Part shown: piece after piece, positions 1-5,963 of the stretch
Layout: every line of letters begins with the position of its first letter
Numbering within the stretch: the stretch's first letter is position 1
Assembly (NCBI GenBank): GCA_023427985.1
Contig: JAEYZM010000021.1
Span: 1 to 9,112, forward strand
Length of the DNA: 9,112 bases
DNA from: Bacteroidota bacterium
GTDB lineage: Bacteria; Bacteroidota; Bacteroidia; Sphingobacteriales; Sphingobacteriaceae
Reading direction: 5' to 3'
Notes under the pieces: model-generated
What the model saw: only the letters and a program-made list of their open reading frames with translations
The model's database searches: none
Told to the model about the DNA's origin: nothing
Position numbers and translations under genes: made by a program

Positions 1-938
1 AAAACGATAATAAAAACGCAGAAGCAGAAGTTACTAAATATTTATTAAGTAAAATCAATGCATCTGACTTTAAATTTGATCAATTAGAGGCAACGGTTGT
101 TGCTCCTACATCTTATGTGTTAGTTGGTCAACCTTACGAAGCCCAAGTATTTATTTCAGCTTCAAGTTCAACTCAAAATCCACAAATTGTTGTTGGTGGA
201 AGATCTTTACCAGTTGAAAATGGTAAAGGTAAATACGTAGTTACTCCAACTCAAGAAGGATTTATCAAATGGGGTGGTGTAATTAATGTAAAAGGCCCAG
301 ATGGTGAAATTAAACCGTATAAATTTGAAGCAGAATATCAAGCAGCTAAACCAACTGCAGTAGTTTCTGCCGATAAGATGAATGTGTTTTACATCGGAGT
401 AGATAACCCTGTATCGATTTCTGCTCCAGGTGTACCAAAAGAAAAAATAAAAGCGTCCATCTCAGGTGATGGTGGTGCAACTATTTCAGGTTCGAATGGC
501 AAGTACATTGTCCGAGTAACTAAAGCGGGTAAAGCGATGGTTACTGTTAGTGGTGAAGTTGCTAAAGGTCAAGTAAAAACTTTAGGTGGTATGGAATACC
601 GTGTTAAACGTGTTCCAGATCCAGTTGCTAAAGTTGCTGGTGTTCAAAGTGGAAATGTAAATGCTGGACAATTAAAAGCACAAAGAGGCGTTTTTGCAGT
701 GTTAGAAAATTTTGATTTCGACTTAAAGTTCAATGTTAAATCATACACTTGTTATATTTTAAGGGCTCGTCAAGATCCATTGGTACTAAAATCAAATTCA
801 GCAGCTATTACTCCTGAAATGATAAGTGCAATGAATGGCTTGAATCCAAAAGACAAAGTGATTTTTGACGATATCATTGCTTCTGGTCCAGATGGAACAA
901 ATCGCCGTTTGAACTCAGTAGTATTAAGTATACAATAA
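1..938 (+). CDS. gldM: GldM, T9SS/gliding motor periplasmic arm (3' part, N-terminus outside window)
   Basis: GldM is the inner-membrane-anchored protein that, with GldL, forms the proton-driven motor of the T9SS; its long periplasmic part reaches the outer-membrane GldK/GldN ring. The reading frame is open from base 3 with no stop, so the gene enters from upstream; a GTG at 117 lies inside the gene and is not a start. About 311 residues are visible, against roughly 510-530 for the family, so the transmembrane segment and first periplasmic domain are missing. What remains fits the three C-terminal domains of the known four-domain fold: D2 at visible residues ~20-115, D3 from KPTAVVSADKMNVFYIGVDNP (~116-200), and D4 from KRVPDPVAKV (~203-311). 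The gene ends VVLSIQ-TAA. gldN follows after 22 bp in the same direction, the conserved gldKLMN order, so gldL and gldK are expected upstream. The identification rests on motif recognition and on the neighbouring gldN. Confidence 0.96.
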   Translation, partial: NDNKNAEAEVTKYLLSKINASDFKFDQLEATVVAPTSYVLVGQPYEAQVFISASSSTQNPQIVVGGRSLPVENGKGKYVVTPTQEGFIKWGGVINVKGPDGEIKPYKFEAEYQAAKPTAVVSADKMNVFYIGVDNPVSISAPGVPKEKIKASISGDGGATISGSNGKYIVRVTKAGKAMVTVSGEVAKGQVKTLGGMEYRVKRVPDPVAKVAGVQSGNVNAGQLKAQRGVFAVLENFDFDLKFNVKSYTCYILRARQDPLVLKSNSAAITPEMISAMNGLNPKDKVIFDDIIASGPDGTNRRLNSVVLSIQ

Positions 939-960
939 TTTAGCTATAGAAATTATAGAC

Positions 961-1797
961 ATGAAAAATAAATTAATCTTGTCGCTGATGACCTTACTGC
1001 TTGCAGTGAGTATCAGTTTTGCACAAACTGAACCGCCTTTAGATGGTGTGTATCAAAAGAACAATGTAAGAACTGCTAGTGTAACTGCATATGCACCCTT
1101 ACGCGAGGCCGATGTTATCTATACAAAACGTGTGTGGAGAGTTATCGACTTAAAAGAAAAGCAGAACTTACCGATGACTTACCCAAGAGCTAAGTTGATT
1201 GATGTGATTATGGATGCAGTATTAGCAGGTGAATTAACTGCTTACAACCCAAATCCTACTGGTCCGAAAGATTTTGGAGATGAATTCAAAGTTCCAATGA
1301 CACCAGAAGAGGTTGCTCAAATTGGTGCACGTACCGATACCATTCCAGTTGAACAATTAGATGGTACAATCATCGATGAGATAAACATTACTACTATGAA
1401 TCGCGACGATGTTGTTGAATTCAGAGTAAAAGAGGAGTGGATATTTGATAAACAACGTTCAATTTTTGAACCACGTATTATTGGTATTGCTCCAGTTTAT
1501 ATCTATAGAAATACTACTGGTGAAGAAGTTGCTCGTGGTCCAATTTTTTGGATATACTTTAACGAAGCACGTAAAGTGTTAGCAAATGCTGAAGTATTCA
1601 ATCGCCAAAACGATGCAATGCGTTTAAGTTATGACGATTTCTTTGTTCAAAGATTATTCAGTAGCTATATCTACAAATGGTCTAATGAAAAAGATCAACG
1701 TATTCAAGATTATGTAACAGGAATGGATGCATTAATTGAAGCGAATCGTATCAAACAAGAATTGTTTAAGTGGGAACACGATTTGTGGGAATACTAG
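961..1797 (+). CDS. gldN: GldN, T9SS/gliding outer-membrane-associated ring protein
   Basis: GldN (PorN in Porphyromonas) is a periplasmic protein that assembles with the lipoprotein GldK into the large T9SS ring under the outer membrane and is contacted by GldM. The 278-residue product has a typical Sec signal peptide (MKNK, a hydrophobic core at residues 5-20, then SFA-QT with likely cleavage after Ala21). Family features follow: a PLREADVIYTKRVWRVIDLKEKQN stretch split over residues 46-69, the NxPMxYP-like segment (69-75), KEEWIFDKQRS (157-167), ARGPIFWIYFNEARK (191-205), and a C-terminus ending LFKWEHDLWEY. The length is close to the usual ~280-330. The ATG at 961 is preceded by AT-rich sequence with no Shine-Dalgarno, as is usual in Bacteroidota. 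It closes the gldM-gldN unit: two stops in tandem (TAG TAA, 1795-1800) are followed by a strong terminator. No anomalies are seen. Confidence 0.97.
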   Translation: MKNKLILSLMTLLLAVSISFAQTEPPLDGVYQKNNVRTASVTAYAPLREADVIYTKRVWRVIDLKEKQNLPMTYPRAKLIDVIMDAVLAGELTAYNPNPTGPKDFGDEFKVPMTPEEVAQIGARTDTIPVEQLDGTIIDEINITTMNRDDVVEFRVKEEWIFDKQRSIFEPRIIGIAPVYIYRNTTGEEVARGPIFWIYFNEARKVLANAEVFNRQNDAMRLSYDDFFVQRLFSSYIYKWSNEKDQRIQDYVTGMDALIEANRIKQELFKWEHDLWEY

Positions 1798-1808
1798 TAA
1801 AATATTAC

Positions 1809-1840
1809 AGAAGGGCTTCTATTTGGAGCCCTTTTTTTTT
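1809..1840 (+). terminator. Rho-independent terminator of the gldMN unit
   Basis: A perfect 7-bp inverted repeat, AAGGGCT (1811-1817) with AGCCCTT (1827-1833), is extended inward by a T-G and a C-G pair to leave a five-base TATTT loop. It is followed directly by a run of nine Ts (1832-1840). It sits 14 bp after the gldN stop. On the opposite strand the same stem is followed by only a loosely T-rich tail (TTCTGTAATATTTT), so it may also act weakly on transcripts arriving from uvrC. Confidence 0.88.
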
Positions 1841-1856
1841 GATGTATATTATCTGA

Positions 1857-1914
1857 AGAAAATAGAAATTAGAAAATAGAAAAAAGAAAATAGAAAAAAG
1901 AAAATAGAAAATAG
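1857..1914. repeat. A-rich purine tandem repeat (14-bp GAAAATAGAAAAAA units) between convergent genes
   Basis: Two exact copies of the 14-mer GAAAATAGAAAAAA lie at 1872-1885 and 1886-1899. A third, truncated copy starts at 1900 (GAAAATAGAAAA, then TAG), and degenerate units (GAAAATAGAAATTA) precede them from 1858. Apart from the T of TAG/TTAG the strand is all purine, so the other strand is a TTTTCT-type pyrimidine tract. It lies just past the gldN terminator and 50 bp beyond the uvrC stop. No open frame, spacer structure or flanking duplication is seen. It may be a slippage-grown simple repeat or may help end uvrC-strand transcription; the sequence does not decide. Confidence 0.75.
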
Positions 1915-1964
1915 TGAAAACCGAAAGCTATTAGAGGAAACAGGAAATAAGTTATTAGCTTAGA

Positions 1965-3761
1965 TTAGTTGTTAGAGAAGTATTCTTTGAGTGAAGCGAG
2001 TTGTGCTTTATTTAATACCTCCGAAAGTTCTTCATTACTAGCTTCACGAATTTTTTTAACGGATTTAAATTTGCTCAATAGTTTTTCTACTGTAGCCTTA
2101 CCAATTCCTTCAATATCTTCTAATTCAGATTTAAGAGTACCTTTATCGCGTTTTTTTCTATGAAATGTAATGCCAAATCGATGTGCCTCATCGCGCAAAT
2201 GTTGGATGATTTTTAAACTCTCTGATTTCTTGTCGATATATAATGGTAAGGAGTCGCCTGGATAATAGATCTCTTCTAACTTTTTAGCAATACCAATTAC
2301 AGTTACTTGTTTTTCTATTCCAAGTTTTTTTAAACTATTCATTGCGGAAGAAAGCTGTCCTTTACCGCCATCAATTACTATTAATTGAGGCAATGATTCC
2401 GATTCCTCAATTAATCGTTTGTACCTTCTATAAACCGCTTCCTCCATAGTTGCAAAATCGTTCGGACCTTCCACTGTCTTTACATTAAAGTGTCGATAAT
2501 CTTTTTTCGATGGCTTTGCATCTTTGAAAACTACAATTGCAGATACTGGGTACTTCCCTTGAAAATTTGAATTATCGAAACACTCAATGTGCTTGGGTAA
2601 TTGATTTAAACGTAAATCTTTTTGCAATTGTGTCAGAACTCGTTCAGTTCGTGCATCAGGATTAAGTTTTTCGTATTGTTCTAAAATCTGTTTCTTAAAG
2701 AATAAAACATTCTTCATAGATAGGTCGAGTAAATTCTTCTTGTCTCCCAATTTTGGTACAGTGAATTTTATTCGATCATCCATTTCCATATCAAGCTCAA
2801 ATGGCACAATGATCTCTCTTGCAGTAGAAGAAAATTTATTTCTAAATTCTGAGATCGCTAAGCTCAATAATTCTTTCTCACTCTCATCAAGTTTTTTACG
2901 AATCTCAATGGTTTGCGTTTGGCTAACTGTACCTTTATTTACTTTTATGTAATTAACAAAAGCAATTTTTTCATCAGAGCTGATTGCAAACACATCTACA
3001 TTATCTATTATGCTACTTACTACAGTTGATTTGCTCTGATAATTTTCTAATGCGTCTATTTTCTCTTTATATGAATTAGCCAGCTCAAAGTTCATATTGG
3101 AAGCAGCATCGTTCATCTCTCTTTTCAAATGCTGTAGAACTCCGTAAATATTACCCCTTAAAATTTCTTTTATCTCTTTGATGTTTTCTTCATATTCATC
3201 TCTACTCTGAAGTCCCTCGCAAGGCCCTTTACAATTGCCGATTTGATATTCTAAACAAACTTTAAATTTCCCAGAACTTATATTAGTCTCTGATAAATTC
3301 AAATTGCAAGTTCGTATAGGAAAGAGTGTCTTAATCAAATCAAGAATCGTATGCATCATTTTCCCAGATGCATATGGACCTAAATAAGTAGATCCATCTT
3401 TCACAATTTTACGAGTAGGAAAAATTCTTGGAAATGCTTCTTTTTTGATACAGATTGAAGGATAGGTTTTATCATCCTTCAACATTACGTTGTATTTAGG
3501 CTGATGTTTCTTTATTAAAGAGTTTTCAAGCAGCCATGCATCTATTTCTGTGTCAACAATTGTAAATTTTATATCTCGGATTTTGCGAACCAAGGTTTTG
3601 GTTTTCGCATTGACATTATCGTTGTTGAAATAAGAACTTACTCTATTCTTTAAATCTTTTGCTTTACCAATATATATTAACTCTCCCTCCTCGTCGAAAT
3701 ATTGATATACTCCAGGCTTATGAGGTATGTTTGCTAATAATGCGCGATAATCAAAAGTCAT
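1965..3761 (-). CDS. uvrC: UvrC, excinuclease ABC subunit C
   Basis: UvrC is the nuclease of UvrABC nucleotide excision repair; it cuts the damaged strand on both sides of a lesion. All expected parts are present in 598 residues, the normal size. The GIY-YIG domain that makes the 3' incision spans residues ~14-95 (GVYQY at 17-21, LIYIGKA at 28-34, Arg40, and catalytic Glu79 in LLENSLIKK). Four cysteines at 152, 169, 177 and 181 match the position of the Fe-S ligands described for UvrC. The UvrB-binding UVR motif is at ~203-240. The RNase H-like domain that makes the 5' incision has its likely Asp-Asp-His triad at D396 (CFDNSN), D464 (VIDGGKGQL) and H527 (RDEAHRFG). A helix-hairpin-helix follows at ~546-583 (EDIEGIGKATVEKL). 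The ATG starts 1 bp after the stop of the upstream PBP gene, so the two are probably translationally coupled. It is the last gene of the sprE-PBP-uvrC string, with no functional link to the others apparent. Confidence 0.98.
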   Translation of the reverse strand: MTFDYRALLANIPHKPGVYQYFDEEGELIYIGKAKDLKNRVSSYFNNDNVNAKTKTLVRKIRDIKFTIVDTEIDAWLLENSLIKKHQPKYNVMLKDDKTYPSICIKKEAFPRIFPTRKIVKDGSTYLGPYASGKMMHTILDLIKTLFPIRTCNLNLSETNISSGKFKVCLEYQIGNCKGPCEGLQSRDEYEENIKEIKEILRGNIYGVLQHLKREMNDAASNMNFELANSYKEKIDALENYQSKSTVVSSIIDNVDVFAISSDEKIAFVNYIKVNKGTVSQTQTIEIRKKLDESEKELLSLAISEFRNKFSSTAREIIVPFELDMEMDDRIKFTVPKLGDKKNLLDLSMKNVLFFKKQILEQYEKLNPDARTERVLTQLQKDLRLNQLPKHIECFDNSNFQGKYPVSAIVVFKDAKPSKKDYRHFNVKTVEGPNDFATMEEAVYRRYKRLIEESESLPQLIVIDGGKGQLSSAMNSLKKLGIEKQVTVIGIAKKLEEIYYPGDSLPLYIDKKSESLKIIQHLRDEAHRFGITFHRKKRDKGTLKSELEDIEGIGKATVEKLLSKFKSVKKIREASNEELSEVLNKAQLASLKEYFSNN

Positions 3762-3762
3762 T

Positions 3763-5961
3763 TTAAAATTCTAGTCCAGGATTCGATATGGTTTGAGAAT
3801 TCTTCTTATACTGTTCACAATCTACAATGACATTTAATCCACCTGCTGGTGCTTCAAAATCACCTTGCGAAATTTTTAATTCAGGATTTGCATTTACCTT
3901 TTTCATAAATAGTGCCCAGATAGGCAAAGCGGTGTTTGCACCTTCTCCTAAATTTGTAGATCTAAATCGCACCGTGCGGTCATCGCCACCTGTCCAAACT
4001 CCAGATACTAGATCAGGAGTAATTCCAATGAACCAACCGTCTGAGTTATCTTGAGTAGTCCCTGTTTTACCCGCAATAGGTTGTGTGAAACGATAACGAG
4101 GACCTCTCAATCGAAGGCCAGTACCTTTATCGATTACCCCCTTCATCATATACAACATTAGATAAGCAGTTTGCTCACTCAATGCATCAACTTTACGTGG
4201 ATGTTTTTCGAACAATACATTCCCGTTTTTATCTTCGATTCTAGTGATGTAAACCGGCTCTGTCCAAACTCCTTTATTGGCATATGTTGAATAGGCACCT
4301 ACCATCTCATACAAGCTGATGTCAGGAGTTCCTAAACAAATGGCAGGATAAGGTGGTACATCGGAAGTGATGCCCATTTTCTTTACAACATTTACTACTG
4401 CTTGTGGACCTACTTGTTTCATCATATAGGCCGTAATTAAATTCACCGAATTTGCCAATCCCATTCTCAAAGTAATCATTCCCCCTTCTTTATTGTCCGA
4501 ATTTTTTGGAGACCAATTGTTAAATTCTTCGAACACTATCGGAAGATTCGGCGCTTCAAAGCAAGGCGACCAACCGTTATCCATGGCAACGGTATATACG
4601 AAAGGTTTAAATGTTGAACCTACTTGGCGCTTACCTAATTTAACTTGATCGTACTTAAAATATCTGTAGTCTGGTCCGCCAACCCAAGCTTTCACATGTC
4701 CTGTATGTGGGTCCATCGACATAAAACTAGAACGTAAAAACCATTTGTAATACTTTACTGAATCCAAAGGTGTCATTGTTGTATCTCTTTCACCCGACCA
4801 AGTGAAAACAGTCATGTTCGTAGGAGTATTAAAAGCTTGGTCTATTTCTTCCTGAGAAAAGCCCTCTTCTTTCATGTAAATATATCGATCACTCCGTTTC
4901 AATGCTTGAACAATCATGTCTTCATTTTTACCCCAAGGCACTCTTCCCTTCCAATGTTTGTAAAACTCTTTTTGAAGATAAATTAAGTGTTCACGAACGG
5001 CCTCTTCTGCATATTGTTGCATTCGCGAGTCTATCGTAGTGTATATTTTTAATCCATCGCGATACAAATCATACTTCGTACCATCGGCCTTCTTATTATC
5101 TTCTGTCCATTTACTTAACTCTAACCTTAAATATTCTCTGAAATATGTTGCTAGACCTTGATTGTGATCGGGACTAGTATATTTCAAATTCAACTCCATT
5201 TCTTTTGCATCCTTCAACTCGTCTTCGGTAATGAATTTGTACTTTTCCATTTGATCTAACACAACATTTCTCCTAGCAATTGCACGTTCTGGATTTCGTA
5301 TTGGTGAGTAAACCGTAGTACCTTTTAAAATACCAACCAATAATGCAGCCTCATCAATACTTAAATCAATGGGTTTTTTTCTAAAGTATGTATTGGACGC
5401 TGTTTTGATGCCATATGAATTGCTTCCAAAATCAACAGTATTAAAATACATCGTGATGATTTCTTCTTTGGTATAATTGCGCTCAATCTTTATAGCAGTT
5501 AACCATTCCTTTAATTTTATTATGCCGATGTTGAAGATCGTTTGTTTTTTTCTTGGGAATAAATTTTTAGCAAGCTGTTGGGTAATGGTACTTGATCCAC
5601 GTTTTTTTCCAATCATACTATAAAATACAATTGCGAAAGTGCCTTTTAAATCGATACCCGAATGCTCATAAAAACGAATGTCTTCCGTTGCAATCAATGC
5701 ATTAATTAAATTTGGAGAGAGTTCATTAAATTTAGCATTTGATCTATTTTGAATAAAGTACGAACCTAGAACTTTCCCATCGGATGAAAGAACTTCAGAT
5801 GCTAGATTTGATTTAGGATTTTCTAAATCTCTAAATGTTGGTAGTTCACCCCATAGACCAAGGCCTACTGAACCAATTAATAAAATCACAAATAAAAATC
5901 CAAAAGCAATTATCTTCCAGAAATTTTTTATGTATGATGAATAATTTGAACTGCTTGCCAT
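3763..5961 (-). CDS. mrcA: Class A penicillin-binding protein (PBP1A-type bifunctional transglycosylase/transpeptidase)
   Basis: This is a bifunctional peptidoglycan synthase, anchored in the inner membrane and acting in the periplasm: it polymerises lipid II and cross-links the peptides. The 732-residue product has a short cytoplasmic tail and one transmembrane helix (~15-37). The GT51 domain (~55-235) carries EDIRFYEHSGID with catalytic Glu93, GSSTITQQLAKN (122-133), KLKEWLTAIKIE with Glu152, and the MYFNTVDFGSNSYGI block (171-185). After a linker (~240-405) the transpeptidase domain shows all three active-site motifs: S449-T-F-K452 in RQVGSTFKPF, S505-V-N507, and K632-T-G634 in AGKTGTTQDNSDGWF. 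A short tail follows, ending NPGLEF. The linker (about 330-405) is long and of the kind seen in Bacteroidota PBP1A. The ATG at 5961 begins 2 bp after the sprE stop and the gene ends 1 bp before uvrC. The class A assignment is certain; calling it 1A rather than 1B/1C rests on motif resemblance. Confidence 0.96.
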   Translation of the reverse strand: MASSSNYSSYIKNFWKIIAFGFLFVILLIGSVGLGLWGELPTFRDLENPKSNLASEVLSSDGKVLGSYFIQNRSNAKFNELSPNLINALIATEDIRFYEHSGIDLKGTFAIVFYSMIGKKRGSSTITQQLAKNLFPRKKQTIFNIGIIKLKEWLTAIKIERNYTKEEIITMYFNTVDFGSNSYGIKTASNTYFRKKPIDLSIDEAALLVGILKGTTVYSPIRNPERAIARRNVVLDQMEKYKFITEDELKDAKEMELNLKYTSPDHNQGLATYFREYLRLELSKWTEDNKKADGTKYDLYRDGLKIYTTIDSRMQQYAEEAVREHLIYLQKEFYKHWKGRVPWGKNEDMIVQALKRSDRYIYMKEEGFSQEEIDQAFNTPTNMTVFTWSGERDTTMTPLDSVKYYKWFLRSSFMSMDPHTGHVKAWVGGPDYRYFKYDQVKLGKRQVGSTFKPFVYTVAMDNGWSPCFEAPNLPIVFEEFNNWSPKNSDNKEGGMITLRMGLANSVNLITAYMMKQVGPQAVVNVVKKMGITSDVPPYPAICLGTPDISLYEMVGAYSTYANKGVWTEPVYITRIEDKNGNVLFEKHPRKVDALSEQTAYLMLYMMKGVIDKGTGLRLRGPRYRFTQPIAGKTGTTQDNSDGWFIGITPDLVSGVWTGGDDRTVRFRSTNLGEGANTALPIWALFMKKVNANPELKISQGDFEAPAGGLNVIVDCEQYKKNSQTISNPGLEF

Positions 5962-5963
5962 TT

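Noticed and set aside
117..938. GTG at 117 as the start of a 273-residue protein
   Set aside because: The frame is open back to base 3 and the preceding residues are ordinary GldM sequence, so GTG is an internal Val codon of a gene entering from upstream.
1857..1914. A-rich repeat as a CRISPR array
   Set aside because: Units are 14 bp, directly abutting and without spacers, and no cas-like gene is present.
1925..1961. Inverted repeat AAGCTA...TAGCTT as a uvrC terminator
   Set aside because: Only 6 bp of AT-rich stem with a loop of about 25 bases and no following T run in the right place; too weak to call.
1969..4054. Plus-strand open frames at 1969-2163, 2740-2952 and 3827-4054
   Set aside because: They are antisense to conserved UvrC and PBP domains with catalytic motifs in the other strand; no independent support.
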